A stretch of 64,000 nucleotides of DNA from Algoriphagus sp. TR-M9 (GCF_027594545.1 NZ_CP115160.1:3592501-3656500); one strand, 5' to 3'. Positions 53,274 through 63,393 are shown, counted from the first letter of the stretch. Numbers and translations: made by a program. The notes: a model not told the origin generated them from the letters alone.

Positions 53274-54509
53274 TTAGTATTCCAAAATTCCTTCTGTTAT
53301 AAACTGCGAAGCTCCCTCATGGTTACCATGGAGCAAAATCCGAAAAGTGGTACCTACGCCCACTTCCGAGGTTTTAACGAAAATCTTCCCTCCATGATAC
53401 CCCTCCACTATTCGTTTGGCCAGTGTAAGTCCCAGCCCCCAGCCACGCTGCCGGGTAGAGAACCCTGGATTAAACACGCGTTTGTACATACGCTTTTCCA
53501 TACCTTTGCCAGTGTCCGTAATATCCACGATTACGAATTTGTCGCTATCCTGAAGGATCTGAATATCGATTTTACCTTTGCCTCGCATGGCGTCCACAGC
53601 ATTTTTGCAGATATTCTCTATCACCCATTCAAATAGCGGTTTGTTCATCATCGCGTCCAGGTCTTTGGTATCGGAGTGGATGTTCAGCTCTACCTTGGTG
53701 GAGATTCTTGGTCTGAGGTAATTAATGGTCTCCTCGATCACCTCATAGAGATTCTCTGCCTGAATCACCGGCTTGCTGCCAATACTACTAAATCGCTCGG
53801 TCACCATCCTGAGTTTCACCACATCCTTGTCCATTTCAGTGATGATTTCCTTGTTTTCTTCCCAGACCGGTGAGTTTCGCAGGTAATCTATCCAGGCCAT
53901 CAGTGAAGCGATGGGAGTACCCAGCTGATGGGCGGTTTCCTTAGTCAGCCCCGCCCATACACGGTTTTGCTCCGCAATTTTACTTTGGTTGAAAAGTGCA
54001 TAAGCCAGTACACCAAAGATCATTATCACACCCAATTGCACATAGGGGTAATATTTGAGATTGATGAGCAGCTCGGAATTTCTATAGTACACTTGGATAT
54101 CCGCCTCCGGCAAAAGAATAGGTTCATATTCCGCCCGCATTTCGGCAAGCTCTTTTTCCAGGGTTTTGACTGAGTCCTCAGCACTTGCATTCTTTTTGAA
54201 GGGAATGTTCCTGAACTCAATGGGATTACCAGAGTCATCCACCATGATTATGGGGATGGAGTAGTTTTGCTGAATAATCTCCTGATTGATAAAAGTGAGA
54301 TTCTCCATAGTGGTGGCCGCATACTCCAACGCGCTGGAGAGCAATTCTATCTGTCTTCTTTCCCGCTCTCGGAGCTCCTCCACCAGGCTATTGGTGTACC
54401 AAATAGACCCTGCACCTATCAGTAAAGAAAAGGCGATGACCAGCCACTTGACTTGTTTTTTGTTGCTGTAAAAGTCCAGGGAGGTAAGATCTTGGAATGT
54501 TTTTTTCAT
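53274..54509 (-). CDS. Sensor histidine kinase (orphan)
   Basis: A 411-residue membrane kinase. Two transmembrane helices (about 20-40 and 157-175) frame a periplasmic sensor region of about 115 residues, rich in charged residues and predicted coiled coil. The H box KETAHQLGTP places the phospho-acceptor at His194. The HATPase domain has NICKNAVDAMRGKG (N box), DTGKGM (G1) and GWGLGLTLAKRIVEGYHGG (G2). No response regulator is adjacent. The signal is unknown. Confidence 0.93.
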   Translation of the reverse strand: MKKTFQDLTSLDFYSNKKQVKWLVIAFSLLIGAGSIWYTNSLVEELRERERRQIELLSSALEYAATTMENLTFINQEIIQQNYSIPIIMVDDSGNPIEFRNIPFKKNASAEDSVKTLEKELAEMRAEYEPILLPEADIQVYYRNSELLINLKYYPYVQLGVIMIFGVLAYALFNQSKIAEQNRVWAGLTKETAHQLGTPIASLMAWIDYLRNSPVWEENKEIITEMDKDVVKLRMVTERFSSIGSKPVIQAENLYEVIEETINYLRPRISTKVELNIHSDTKDLDAMMNKPLFEWVIENICKNAVDAMRGKGKIDIQILQDSDKFVIVDITDTGKGMEKRMYKRVFNPGFSTRQRGWGLGLTLAKRIVEGYHGGKIFVKTSEVGVGTTFRILLHGNHEGASQFITEGILEY

Positions 54510-54655
54510 TAATAGAACTTGTGTAGCTACCGATACTAACTTCCTATGCCCATAGATAGTATGACTTGACGATAGAAATTAGCAGTTGGCTTTTTAAACC
54601 GCTTTGGGGTAAATTTAGACTTTAATTCAAGTACAGAAAACATAACAACTGAAAT

Positions 54656-55126
54656 ATGAAAACGAACGACATAGGATTAGAAATCAAAGAGAGCAAGGTC
54701 TTGACTGAAAAGCTTAATGATCTTTTGGCAAACTATCAGATTTATTACCAAAACCTGAGAAACTTTCACTGGAATGTAACCGGCCCAAATTTCTTCGAAC
54801 TTCATGCAAAATTCGAAGAGTTATACAATGCCGCAAACGAAGCGGTAGATGAAACCGCAGAGCGTATTCTTACACTGGGAGCCAGACCGCTTTCTTCATA
54901 CCAAGAATACATAGAAAAAGCTTCTATAAAGGAAGCGAAGGAAGTTACCGATCCCTTAAAAATGGTGGAAATCGTCAAAAACAACATGAATACCCTACTG
55001 AAACTGGAACGAGACACACTGGAAGCCGCAGGAGAGTCTGGGGACGAAGGCACAGCTTCTCTCATGAGTGATTACATCACGGCTAAGGAAAAAGTAGTTT
55101 GGATGCTTTCTGCTTACCTAAAATAA
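54656..55126 (+). CDS. dps: Dps family DNA-binding/iron-storage protein
   Basis: A 156-residue ferritin-like protein that forms dodecamers, stores iron and protects DNA from peroxide. Ferroxidase ligands are His38 (NFHWNVTGP), His50 (FELHAKFEELY), and the Asp65 and Glu69 of VDETAER. A candidate promoter has TTG at 54586-54588 and TAAATTTA at 54610-54617 (21-nt spacing, last base off consensus). An intrinsic terminator follows at 55151-55184. The histidine kinase gene is divergent upstream. Confidence 0.94.
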   Translation: MKTNDIGLEIKESKVLTEKLNDLLANYQIYYQNLRNFHWNVTGPNFFELHAKFEELYNAANEAVDETAERILTLGARPLSSYQEYIEKASIKEAKEVTDPLKMVEIVKNNMNTLLKLERDTLEAAGESGDEGTASLMSDYITAKEKVVWMLSAYLK

Positions 55127-55150
55127 AAAACCCGCCACACCTAAAATGAA

Positions 55151-55184
55151 AAAATCCCGATCAGTAGTTGATCGGGATTTTTTT
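55151..55184 (+). terminator. Rho-independent terminator of dps
   Basis: AAAATCCCGATCA pairs with TGATCGGGATTTT (13 bp, 5-base loop), followed by TTT. The stem is symmetrical, so it may also stop antisense transcripts. Confidence 0.88.
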
Positions 55185-55253
55185 ATAGCCTTGATTTTTG
55201 GCTCTACCATCTTGATACTTAGGTCTTGCTACTTGATACTACTATTCATCTTC

Positions 55254-56564
55254 TCAATTATTCGTCCTGATCCACTTCCAAAGCGTCTTGTAACTCGGTT
55301 TGGTACCATGCATCAAAATTCCGATCCGGTAGATTTTTCCAGCCATCCAGGTAGTTCCCAGAAAGCCCAGGATCAATAACCCCATGGAAAGTACCAATTC
55401 CCAAACCGGCACACCATAACTCACCCTACCCATCATGGCAATGGGCGAAGTCAATGGAAATACGGATAACCAAAATGAAGTGGTGCTGTCCGGGTCATTT
55501 AATACAAAAACAAATAAACCCATGTATGCAACTATGAGTGGAATAGTCACCGGAAACATGAATTGCTGCGCATCTGACGGCGCATCTACGGCAGAGCCTA
55601 TAGCCGCAAACAAAGCTCCATAAAGCAAATATCCCCCAAGGAAATAAAACACAAAACTGAATACAATTTGGAAGTAGTTGATCCCCGCAATAACCTGTAA
55701 AATCTCTCCTGCCTCCGAACTGCCGGCCATGCTTTGCGCCAGCTCAGGATTTGCCAGCTCCATGGCCTGCTGCTGCGGCATCTGCATACCCAGAAATCCT
55801 GTGACCACCGTAGTCAGCGTACCTATCAAAACAATCCAAATCAATAACTGGGTCAATCCCACGCCCGCTATTCCTATTATCTTGCCCAGCATCAGCTGAA
55901 ATGGCTTGAGCGAAGAAACCAAGATCTCGATAATTCTGCTGGATTTTTCCTCTATAACACCCTGCATGATCTGATTGCCATAGATGAAAATAAAAAAGTA
56001 AATCAGGATTCCGGCCACAAAACCGATCGCATAATTAACCAGGGCATCATTGACGGTTTCCTTGCCTTCTTCATCCAGGGTGATCGACTTGATAGACACC
56101 TTGGTACGCACATCATTGATGATTTTTGGGTCAATGCCGCTTTCAAATAGTCGCTGTTCCTCGATTTTCTTGCGCAGGTTATTTTCCAGATAGCCTATCA
56201 GGTTCATGCTGGGATTATCCTCTCCGTAGAATGCAATACCGGCGGGAGATTCCAATTCCATTTTCGGGATATGGAGAAACCCATACCGGTCGCCATTTTG
56301 AACCAATTTCTTGGCTTCTTCCGGATTGGCTTCTGAGAAAGAAAATGCGTATTGCTCCGAGCTCTCCAAGAAAAACAGCTTATTCTCATCTACCACTTCG
56401 ATAATGCGGAGACCTTGGCTTCCTTCTTCTTCTAGCGCTATCCAGACAAAGATGCCCATGATGGCAGGGAATATCAGCGGGGTCAATAAAGTCACCAGCA
56501 AAAAGGATTTTTTCTTTACCCGCGACAGGTATTCCCTCTGAATCACTAGCCAGATCTTATCCAT
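55254..56564 (-). CDS. ABC-2 type transporter permease (NatB-like)
   Basis: A 436-residue membrane subunit. An N-terminal helix (about 22-42) is followed by a large extracytoplasmic region (about 45-175), then five to six helices from about 180 to 420, the usual ABC-2 exporter layout. The conserved block GVIEEKSSRIIEILVSSLKPFQLMLGKIIG (about 215-245) marks the coupling region. The relatives NatB and GldF-type permeases export Na+ or other substrates; the true substrate is open. It overlaps the ATPase gene by 8 nt. Confidence 0.93.
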   Translation of the reverse strand: MDKIWLVIQREYLSRVKKKSFLLVTLLTPLIFPAIMGIFVWIALEEEGSQGLRIIEVVDENKLFFLESSEQYAFSFSEANPEEAKKLVQNGDRYGFLHIPKMELESPAGIAFYGEDNPSMNLIGYLENNLRKKIEEQRLFESGIDPKIINDVRTKVSIKSITLDEEGKETVNDALVNYAIGFVAGILIYFFIFIYGNQIMQGVIEEKSSRIIEILVSSLKPFQLMLGKIIGIAGVGLTQLLIWIVLIGTLTTVVTGFLGMQMPQQQAMELANPELAQSMAGSSEAGEILQVIAGINYFQIVFSFVFYFLGGYLLYGALFAAIGSAVDAPSDAQQFMFPVTIPLIVAYMGLFVFVLNDPDSTTSFWLSVFPLTSPIAMMGRVSYGVPVWELVLSMGLLILGFLGTTWMAGKIYRIGILMHGTKPSYKTLWKWIRTNN

Positions 56565-57450
56565 TTTCTGTAGATTTTACCTGGTGAATAAAAATCTCTT
56601 CCATACTAGGAATCAGTTCCTGAAAATTATTGACCTGTCCGTATTGCATCAGTTCTTGGATTAGCTCATTGGGGCTTTTGCCGCTGAGGGGAAGTGTAAA
56701 ATGGTGACTCCCATCTTCCTCTTTTGAAATCCATTCTGCCGGAAGCTCTTTTTTGAGATGTTCCAAACTGATGGAATAAACCTCAGGCCGGTATTTTGAT
56801 TTTAGCTCTTTGATGGTACCATCTATGATTTTGCGGGATCGGTTGATCATGGCTACCTGATCACAAAGCAATTCCACAGATTCCATCCTATGCGTACTTA
56901 AAATCACGGTAGTACCATTTTCCTTTAGTTCCAAAATCTCATTTTTGATGATATCCGCATTCACCGGATCAAAGCCCGAAAAAGGCTCGTCCAAAATCAA
57001 TAAAGGTGGATTATGTACAATGGTGGAAATAAACTGCACCTTCTGGGCCATTCCTTTAGAAAGATCCTCGATTTTCTTATCTCGCCAGCTCTGCATATCC
57101 AGCTTATCCAGCCAATAATTGATTTTAGATTTGGCTTCTTGGGGCGAAAGCCCTTTCAATCTGGCAAAATAGAGCATCTGATCCCAGACTTTCATTTTTT
57201 TGTACAGTCCTCTTTCCTCCGGGAGGTAGCCTATTTGTTTGATGTGCTTGGGTTCCAGCTTTTCTCCACCTATAAACACTTCACCACTATCGCTGTCAAT
57301 GATTTGATTGATGATTCGTATTAAGGTGGTTTTCCCTGCGCCATTGGGGCCCAATAGCCCGAATATAACCCCTTGGGACACTTCCAAATCCACGTCCGTG
57401 AGTGCAGTATTTGCACCGTAGGATTTGTTTAGCTTATTAATTTTCAGCAT
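56557..57450 (-). CDS. ABC transporter ATP-binding protein (NatA-like)
   Basis: A 297-residue ATPase with Walker A GPNGAGKTTLI, a Q-loop in YLPEERGLY, the signature as LSKGMAQKVQ (variant of LSGGQ) and Walker B LLILDEPFSGFDP. A C-terminal ~80-residue DUF4162-type tail follows, as in NatA and drug-export subunits. It works with the permease at 55254-56564. It lies 15 nt after the stop of the periplasmic protein gene (57466-58353), so the three may be one operon. Confidence 0.94.
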   Translation of the reverse strand: MLKINKLNKSYGANTALTDVDLEVSQGVIFGLLGPNGAGKTTLIRIINQIIDSDSGEVFIGGEKLEPKHIKQIGYLPEERGLYKKMKVWDQMLYFARLKGLSPQEAKSKINYWLDKLDMQSWRDKKIEDLSKGMAQKVQFISTIVHNPPLLILDEPFSGFDPVNADIIKNEILELKENGTTVILSTHRMESVELLCDQVAMINRSRKIIDGTIKELKSKYRPEVYSISLEHLKKELPAEWISKEEDGSHHFTLPLSGKSPNELIQELMQYGQVNNFQELIPSMEEIFIHQVKSTENG

Positions 57451-57465
57451 TGCAAAAAATAGGTA

Positions 57466-58353
57466 TTATTCTACAGTTAAGGAACCCACTCCTACATCAA
57501 TGGTCAAATCCAGTAGCCTAGGATCTGAAGCCTCATAGCCTTTGGTAACATAAATGCCTTTCTCCAGAGTTCTAAGATAGCTTGGCAAAGAAGTTTTGCA
57601 CATGGCGGTGGTACGGGTTTTTATTTTTACCGGAAAGTTTTCTGCCGGCAATTTAAGATGAAGTGTCCCTGCTCCCACTGCCGCGATCACCTGAGAGGAG
57701 GTAGTCATTCCTTCAGAAAAAATAAGATCTATCGCGCCATAATTCACTTCGAAGATCATTTTTTTGGCATTGCTAAAGTTTGCCTGATCGATGATCACCT
57801 TCCCCATATTCAAGGTCACCAGTAAGGTGTCCATCACTACGGTATTTGGCAGGTCGGAATCATAATGAATGGTTACATCGGCACTGGCTGAGCGTACTTT
57901 CAGCTGATTGATACTTAGATTGGAAAGGTCAAACTCTGATTTACCCATTCCAAGGTTAAAATCCAGATGGTAAAGGAAATCAGAGCTGAGCGATACATCC
58001 CAGCTATGGTCATAATCTTCATCTGCTCCGGCGAAAAGTTTGGAAGTAATGCTTTTACCGAGATTCTCTGACTCCACATTTTTATGCATGAGTGAGGTCC
58101 AAAGTACATTTCTGGCAATTTCATCTGAAAAAACCGGGAGAATATTGGTTTTCTCTAAATGTCCATGGATATATACGGGATAAGTGGATCCAGTGCGTTT
58201 TAACTGAGTAGTACTCTTGTAAGAAGTAAAATCCAACCTGACCTCCTCAAAGCCATTTTGTTCTTTCGCTTTGAACTCCTTGACTAGTTGCGCCTTACTC
58301 ACAGCTACCCATCCTATCATTAACAGAAAAAGCAGACACAATTTTCTAAGCAT
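57466..58353 (-). CDS. Exported beta-rich hypothetical protein (DUF4097/toast-rack-like)
   Basis: A 295-residue protein with a Sec signal peptide (about 1-22, ending SKAQ). The mature part is a series of short alternating beta strands (LNMGKVIIDQANF, VNYGAIDLIFSEG, VGAGTLHLKLP, IDVGVGSLTVE), like the right-handed helical or toast-rack folds of DUF4097 proteins. I do not recognise a specific family. Its gene is 15 nt upstream of the ABC ATPase gene, so a role with that exporter is possible but unproven. Confidence 0.72.
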   Translation of the reverse strand: MLRKLCLLFLLMIGWVAVSKAQLVKEFKAKEQNGFEEVRLDFTSYKSTTQLKRTGSTYPVYIHGHLEKTNILPVFSDEIARNVLWTSLMHKNVESENLGKSITSKLFAGADEDYDHSWDVSLSSDFLYHLDFNLGMGKSEFDLSNLSINQLKVRSASADVTIHYDSDLPNTVVMDTLLVTLNMGKVIIDQANFSNAKKMIFEVNYGAIDLIFSEGMTTSSQVIAAVGAGTLHLKLPAENFPVKIKTRTTAMCKTSLPSYLRTLEKGIYVTKGYEASDPRLLDLTIDVGVGSLTVE

Positions 58354-58400
58354 ACGGTAAGGTTACGAGGCGACTTTGAAAAGGTTTTTTAAAAATATAA

Positions 58401-58428
58401 AAAAAGCCAGAATTACTTCTGGCTTTTT
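58401..58428 (-). terminator. Rho-independent terminator of grpE-dnaJ
   Basis: AAAAAGCCAGAA pairs perfectly with TTCTGGCTTTTT (12 bp, 4-base loop); read on the minus strand it is followed by T residues just after the dnaJ stop. Confidence 0.9.
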
Positions 58429-58433
58429 CGGTT

Positions 58434-59540
58434 CTAAAAGAACTCTTTCATTTTGTCGAAAAAGGTTTTTTCACCTTTGATGGGGTCTGGCTTAAAATTG
58501 TCCGAATCTCTTAATTTTTCAAGGGCTTCTTTTTCGTCCTTGGTGAGGTGGGTCGGCGTCCACACATTTACCATGATGAGCTGGTCGCCTTTGCTGTAGC
58601 CATTGATGTCCTTGATCCCCTTACCTTTCAATCGTAGCATTTTGCCACTTTGGGTTCCTGGATCTATTTTAATTTTGACTTTGCCATCTATAGTCGGCAC
58701 CTCTATGGATGATCCCAACGCGGCATCTACAAATGACACGTATAAGTCAAATATCACATTGTTTCCATCCCGCTGCAGTACTTTGTCTTCAATTTCTTCG
58801 ATAACTATAAGCAGATCGCCTGCTATTCCACCTGGAATTTCATTACCCTTACCAGACATACTGAGTTGCATTCCTTCAGCTACTCCACCGGGAATATTGA
58901 TGGAAATCACCTCTTCCTTCACTACTAGTCCTCTGGCATCCGCATCAGCAGGTTTTTTATCAACGATCTGACCGCTACCTCCACAGACTCCACAGGTACT
59001 TGCAGAGACCATTTGGCCAAGCATGGTATTGACCACTTTTTTCACCTGCCCTGTACCTTGGCAAGCAGCGCAAGATTTGAATGTCACTCCATCTGCTATA
59101 AGATGGCGCTTCACTTTAATTTTCTTCTCCACGCCATTGGCCACTTCCGCTAAGGTAAGCTTCAGTTTTACGCGAAGGTTGGTGCCTTTTTTGGTGCGTC
59201 GTCCACCTCCACCACCTCCGCCGAAGAAGGAACCGAATCCACCGCCTCCGCCGAAGATATCGCCGAATTGGGAGAATATGTCATCCATATTCATACCGCC
59301 TCCATTGAAGCCACCACCTACTCCTTGGTGACCAAACTGGTCATAGCGTTGCTTTTTCTCAGGGTTGCTGAGTACCTCATAGGCTTCTGCAGCTTCCTTG
59401 AATTTCTCTTCCGCTTCAGCATTATCTGGATTCTTATCCGGATGATACTTGATTGCTAATTTTCTGTAGGCCTTTTTGATCTCGTCCGCAGAAGCGGATT
59501 TTGACACTCCCAGTACCTCGTAATAGTCTCTTTTTGCCAT
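58434..59540 (-). CDS. dnaJ: Chaperone DnaJ (type I-like) with only half of the zinc-finger domain
   Basis: A 368-residue Hsp40 co-chaperone that stimulates DnaK. The J domain (1-68) has HPD in IKYHPDKNP; a glycine-rich segment follows (about 75-115). The central Cys-rich domain normally has four CxxCxGxG motifs, but only two are seen: CAACQGTG and CGVCGGSG, which match motifs 2 and 3 by their spacing. Motifs 1 and 4 are replaced by [10 protein letters not shown] and by [10 protein letters not shown]. One zinc site is therefore expected. The C-terminal beta domains are normal. It starts 7 nt after the grpE stop. Confidence 0.94.
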   Translation of the reverse strand: MAKRDYYEVLGVSKSASADEIKKAYRKLAIKYHPDKNPDNAEAEEKFKEAAEAYEVLSNPEKKQRYDQFGHQGVGGGFNGGGMNMDDIFSQFGDIFGGGGGFGSFFGGGGGGGRRTKKGTNLRVKLKLTLAEVANGVEKKIKVKRHLIADGVTFKSCAACQGTGQVKKVVNTMLGQMVSASTCGVCGGSGQIVDKKPADADARGLVVKEEVISINIPGGVAEGMQLSMSGKGNEIPGGIAGDLLIVIEEIEDKVLQRDGNNVIFDLYVSFVDAALGSSIEVPTIDGKVKIKIDPGTQSGKMLRLKGKGIKDINGYSKGDQLIMVNVWTPTHLTKDEKEALEKLRDSDNFKPDPIKGEKTFFDKMKEFF

Positions 59541-59547
59541 AATAAAT

Positions 59548-60108
59548 TTATGCTCCTGTCACCACTTTGGCATATCGTACTACTTTGTCTCCTAGTACGT
59601 AGCCTTTTTCCACTACATCTATAACTTTCCCTTTCAGATCCTCTGAAGGGGCAGGAATCTGAGTGATCGCCTCTTGGGTATCCGCATCGAATGGTTTGCC
59701 TATCAGCTCTTCCATGGGCTGCAGGCCTTTAGCATTCAGTATTTTCAGGAATTTGTCAAAAATCAACAGGTTTCCCTCTCTCACTTTTGATGCATCATCC
59801 TCAGTTTCGCTGGCTTTAAATGCTCTTTCAAAATCGTCCACCACCGGAATAAGGTCTTTCAGTACAGCTTCAGAGGCTGTAGTGATCAAGTCTAACCTTT
59901 CCTTGGCGGTTCTTTTTCTATAATTTTCAAAGTCTGAATACAAGCGAAGGTATTTCTCCTTCAATTCAGCCACTTCGTCGTTCTGCTTATTTTCTTCGGA
60001 TATCGCGTCGTTTTCTACTTGCTCTTCAGCCGTATTTTCAGGCATTTCATCCATTAAATTCTCTTCTTTTTGATCCATTTCTTGATCTAAATTGTCTTGA
60101 TTACTCAT
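59548..60108 (-). CDS. grpE: Nucleotide exchange factor GrpE
   Basis: A 186-residue co-chaperone that releases ADP from DnaK. The N-terminal ~60 residues are acidic and disordered, then a long coiled coil (about 65-100, [25 protein letters not shown]) and the compact beta domain with [15 protein letters not shown], then [25 protein letters not shown] at the end. The start MSNQDNLDQ (60108) is preferred to a 13-residue extension (60147). It is co-transcribed with dnaJ; dnaK is not in the window. Confidence 0.95.
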   Translation of the reverse strand: MSNQDNLDQEMDQKEENLMDEMPENTAEEQVENDAISEENKQNDEVAELKEKYLRLYSDFENYRKRTAKERLDLITTASEAVLKDLIPVVDDFERAFKASETEDDASKVREGNLLIFDKFLKILNAKGLQPMEELIGKPFDADTQEAITQIPAPSEDLKGKVIDVVEKGYVLGDKVVRYAKVVTGA

Positions 60109-60185
60109 AATTGTAATAGGAATTTCTAGGCATTTAGGGTTAATCAATATTGTTGCCAGTGATTCATTCCTGACAAACTGACACC

Positions 60186-61181
60186 TTACCCTTCATGAAT
60201 GGCCTGCCAGATCAAATCTTTCAGCCTGTCAAGATTGTACTGTGAGACTGAAGATATGAATACATGTGGCACACCTGTAGGGACTTCTTTCTCCATTTCT
60301 TTCATAAGTTCCTCATCCAGCATGTCCGTTTTGGAGATTGCCAGTATCCTTCGCTTGTCCAGCAGCTCTGGATTATATTTCTCCAATTCCCCTAGGAGAA
60401 TTTGGTATTGCTCTTCAATATTGCTTGCATCGGCAGGCACCATAAACACCAGAATGGAATTACGCTCAATGTGTCTGAGAAAACGTATTCCTAGCCCTTT
60501 CCCTTCTGCGGCACCTTCTATGATCCCCGGTATATCTGCCATCACAAATGACTGGTCACCTCTATAACTTACCACGCCCAGATTCGGCACCAAAGTGGTA
60601 AATGGGTAATCGCCGATTTCCGGCCTGGCAGCTGAGATGGATGAAAGCAGGGTGGATTTCCCAGCATTTGGAAAGCCTACCAGCCCTACATCTGCCAAAA
60701 GCTTTAATTCAAGGATAATCCATTCTTCGATTCCCTCTTCCCCAGGCTGTGCATAGTGCGGCGCTTGATTGGTTGATGTCTTGAAATGATCATTTCCCAA
60801 TCCTCCTCTACCTCCGCGGGTCAATATGACTTCTTGCCCTTCTTCTGTGATTTCAAACCGCTTTTCGCCGGTCTCGGCATCTTTTGCCACAGTGCCAAGT
60901 GGCACCTCAAGGATGATATCGCTGCCGTCTGCACCAGTTCTTCTTCCTCCTTCACCTCTTTTGCCATTCTCAGCGATGACATGCTTCTTATATTTAAGGT
61001 GTAGCAATGTCCAAACATTGGTACTTCCCCGTAGGATTATGTGCCCCCCTCTACCCCCATCACCGCCGTCAGGACCTCCTTTGGGCACATGCTTTTCTCT
61101 ACGGAAGTGCAGAGATCCAGGACCGCCAGCTCCTGAGCGGGAGCAAAACTTCACATAATCAATAAAATTAGTATCTGCCAT
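60186..61181 (-). CDS. obgE: GTPase Obg/CgtA
   Basis: A 331-residue ribosome-associated GTPase. The glycine-rich Obg fold (1-158) starts [25 protein letters not shown]. The G domain shows [16 protein letters not shown] (G1), [17 protein letters not shown] (G3) and AISKTDMLD (G4). There is no C-terminal extension. The ATG lies about 11 nt after the terminator hairpin of adk (61193-61220), so expression needs either a promoter inside that region or read-through. Confidence 0.97.
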   Translation of the reverse strand: MADTNFIDYVKFCSRSGAGGPGSLHFRREKHVPKGGPDGGDGGRGGHIILRGSTNVWTLLHLKYKKHVIAENGKRGEGGRRTGADGSDIILEVPLGTVAKDAETGEKRFEITEEGQEVILTRGGRGGLGNDHFKTSTNQAPHYAQPGEEGIEEWIILELKLLADVGLVGFPNAGKSTLLSSISAARPEIGDYPFTTLVPNLGVVSYRGDQSFVMADIPGIIEGAAEGKGLGIRFLRHIERNSILVFMVPADASNIEEQYQILLGELEKYNPELLDKRRILAISKTDMLDEELMKEMEKEVPTGVPHVFISSVSQYNLDRLKDLIWQAIHEG

Positions 61182-61192
61182 CTCTTTGAAAG

Positions 61193-61220
61193 AAAAATGG
61201 CTAAGCAGAAAAGCTTAGCC
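61193..61220 (-). terminator. Rho-independent terminator after adk
   Basis: On the minus strand GGCTAAGC pairs with GCTTAGCC (8 bp, 6-base loop), followed by ATTTTTCTTTC. It ends about 11 nt before the obg start codon. Confidence 0.82.
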
Positions 61221-61255
61221 AAGATTGAATTGCAAAACTAGGAAAATTAAGGCAA

Positions 61256-61828
61256 TCAGTAGCTATCTATCACCGAAGTGATCTCACCAAAGATCTCCTC
61301 AATCTCTCCGACTCCGTTGATTTTCTTAAGTTTCCCCTGGGCGGCATAGTAATCAGCCACAGGAAGGGTTTCCTCTAGATATACTTGAATTCTAGTGGTG
61401 ATTTTCTCGTCATCCTGATCATCTGCACGATTGGAGGTCTTCCCTCTTTCTTTGATTCTAGCTCTCAAGATATCCTCTGACACATCCAAGGCTATCATCC
61501 CATTGATGGATAGGCCGTGCTTTTCAAGCATTTTATCCAAAGCCTCTGCCTGAGCAGTGGTCCGAGGAAAGCCGTCAAAAATAAATCCTTTGGCATCTTT
61601 GGTCTCGTTGATTTTGTCTTCTACCATACCGATCACTACTTCATCAGGAACCAGCCGGCCTTCATTCATATATTTTTTAGCAAGCTGTCCCAGCTCTGTG
61701 CCTTCCCCAAGATGCTTTCTGAAGAGATCCCCTGTAGAAAGGTGAGTCAAACCATACTTTTGAATAAGTTTTTCACTTTGGGTGCCTTTGCCTGCACCCG
61801 GAGGACCAAATAACACAATATTATACAT
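61256..61828 (-). CDS. adk: Adenylate kinase (short form)
   Basis: A 190-residue nucleotide kinase, 2 AMP-level balance enzyme (ATP + AMP to 2 ADP). P-loop FGPPGAGKGTQSEKL, the NMP-binding STGDLFR, and the FDGFPRTTAQAEALD block are canonical. The LID is short (SNRADDQDDEKI), lacking the zinc-binding four-Cys type. It starts 14 nt after the hpt stop, at the end of the aminopeptidase-hpt-adk operon. Confidence 0.97.
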   Translation of the reverse strand: MYNIVLFGPPGAGKGTQSEKLIQKYGLTHLSTGDLFRKHLGEGTELGQLAKKYMNEGRLVPDEVVIGMVEDKINETKDAKGFIFDGFPRTTAQAEALDKMLEKHGLSINGMIALDVSEDILRARIKERGKTSNRADDQDDEKITTRIQVYLEETLPVADYYAAQGKLKKINGVGEIEEIFGEITSVIDSY

Positions 61829-61842
61829 TCGAAATCTATTAG

Positions 61843-62394
61843 TTAATGAATAGGAGAAAGCTGGTAAATATCGGGAAGATTTCTACCGAAGCCATCATAA
61901 TCAAGGCCATAGCCTAGGACAAATTTATTGGGAATTTCAAAACCCACATAATCTAAGGCGTAATTATACTGAAATGCATCTGGCTTGTGGAGCAAAGTGG
62001 CGATGGCTACACGTGCCGGATTGTGGCCGGAAATGGTATCCAACAGGTATTTCATGCTGTGCCCCGTATCAACAATATCTTCTATAATCAGCACATTTTT
62101 CCCATTGAGGTTTTCGGTCAGACCTAGAATTGATTTCACATTCCCCGTAGATTCGGTGCCGGCATAGCTGCTGATTCTAATAAAGCTAGTAACCAAAGGC
62201 AAATCAATTTCCCTGCACAAATCTGCCATATATATAAAGGAGCCATTCAACACGCCCAGCACCAGCAGTTCTTCTCCTGCAAAATCGCGTGAGATTTTTT
62301 CCCCAAGCTGCACATTCCTTTCCTTGATCTGATCTTGCCCGAGAAAAACATCAAACTGCTTCTCCTTTATTGTTACCGTTTTTTTTGGAATCAT
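61843..62394 (-). CDS. hpt: Hypoxanthine phosphoribosyltransferase
   Basis: A 183-residue purine-salvage enzyme making IMP (and GMP) from hypoxanthine (guanine) and PRPP. The PRPP motif VLIIEDIVDTGHSM (about residues 99-112) and the N-terminal loop LGVLNGSFIYMADL are diagnostic, as is YVGFEIPNKFVLGYGLDYDG. Its start overlaps the stop of the preceding aminopeptidase gene by 4 nt (ATGA). It would use the hypoxanthine made by adenine deaminase. Confidence 0.97.
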   Translation of the reverse strand: MIPKKTVTIKEKQFDVFLGQDQIKERNVQLGEKISRDFAGEELLVLGVLNGSFIYMADLCREIDLPLVTSFIRISSYAGTESTGNVKSILGLTENLNGKNVLIIEDIVDTGHSMKYLLDTISGHNPARVAIATLLHKPDAFQYNYALDYVGFEIPNKFVLGYGLDYDGFGRNLPDIYQLSPIH

Positions 62395-63299
62395 AATTTA
62401 TCCATTAAGTATGCGTACAATTTTACCATGGCATCTAAATCTGCCAAAGACACCTTTTCATTGGGGCTATGGACATTTTCTTCAGCAGCACCTATGAAGC
62501 ACCAGTCAATGGCATAGGGAGAAAATTGCACTTCCCGCCCATCACTACCTCCACTAGCTTCTACCTCAAGTTGATAAGGAATCTGGCTTTCTTCTGCCAA
62601 GGCAATGATTTTATCGACAAACTTTTTCCTCGGAATAAATTTATCACGAATTGATATCACCACGCCTTCGTGAAAAGAAACCCCTTCAGTCACCCAAGTA
62701 ATATCTGAGATCAGTGCTTGTTTTATCGGAGCCTTATCTTGGATGAATTTGAGCAAAAAAGGCATACTACCCCCTCCATGTTCTTCATAGGTAGAAAAAA
62801 CCACCCAGCCATCACGGATGGTTTCGCAGATTTCAATGGCAGAATAAACTCCAAGTCTATTATCCAGATAAGCTGCCTGAATAAACTCTTCATCTACCCT
62901 CACATCTTGTTTAAAGGAAAGTCTGGTTCCAGGTTCTATTTTCCTAGGAAAATCATGGTAGCTATTTTCCTCATCTCCTTTAAGCCTACACGCTATTTTG
63001 CCCAGAGAATCCTCCCCTACCAGCTCTACATCCTCGGTAAGCTCTGGCCCTCCTATACTGACCAACTGGTTTTGATACCTCGCCATAAACCCAATGGTAT
63101 CCATGTGAGCAAACACTGCTGTCCTAGGATTCCCGAACTTTAAAAGAATGCAATCGTGAAAATCCTCACCATGGTAAATTTCTGGAACAACATTCCAATC
63201 ATTCTTTCGTTGGTGTATATATTGTAAAATAAATTCCGATAATGTAGATTCGTCACCAGAAACACTGGGGATATTAAGGATTTCGAACAAAAATTTCAT
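62391..63299 (-). CDS. M42/M20-like metallo-aminopeptidase
   Basis: A 302-residue M28/M42-type peptidase homologue. Metal-ligand motifs are AHMDTIGF (His65), AAYLDNRLGV (Asp) and FSTYEEHGGG (Glu pair), followed by SDITWV and the C-terminal EENVHSPNEKV with the last His. It is shorter than the other aminopeptidase at 2308-3384, which suggests a reduced lid or dimerisation region. The specificity is unknown. It heads the operon with hpt and adk; the upstream region has no perfect -7 box. Confidence 0.87.
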   Translation of the reverse strand: MKFLFEILNIPSVSGDESTLSEFILQYIHQRKNDWNVVPEIYHGEDFHDCILLKFGNPRTAVFAHMDTIGFMARYQNQLVSIGGPELTEDVELVGEDSLGKIACRLKGDEENSYHDFPRKIEPGTRLSFKQDVRVDEEFIQAAYLDNRLGVYSAIEICETIRDGWVVFSTYEEHGGGSMPFLLKFIQDKAPIKQALISDITWVTEGVSFHEGVVISIRDKFIPRKKFVDKIIALAEESQIPYQLEVEASGGSDGREVQFSPYAIDWCFIGAAEENVHSPNEKVSLADLDAMVKLYAYLMDKL

Positions 63300-63393
63300 T
63301 TTGGCATAAATTATGTTAATATTTTCAGGTAAAATTTGAAAAAAGTCAGAAATTATTTTTTTCCCGAATTGGGTTTTAAATATTTCAGCTAGA

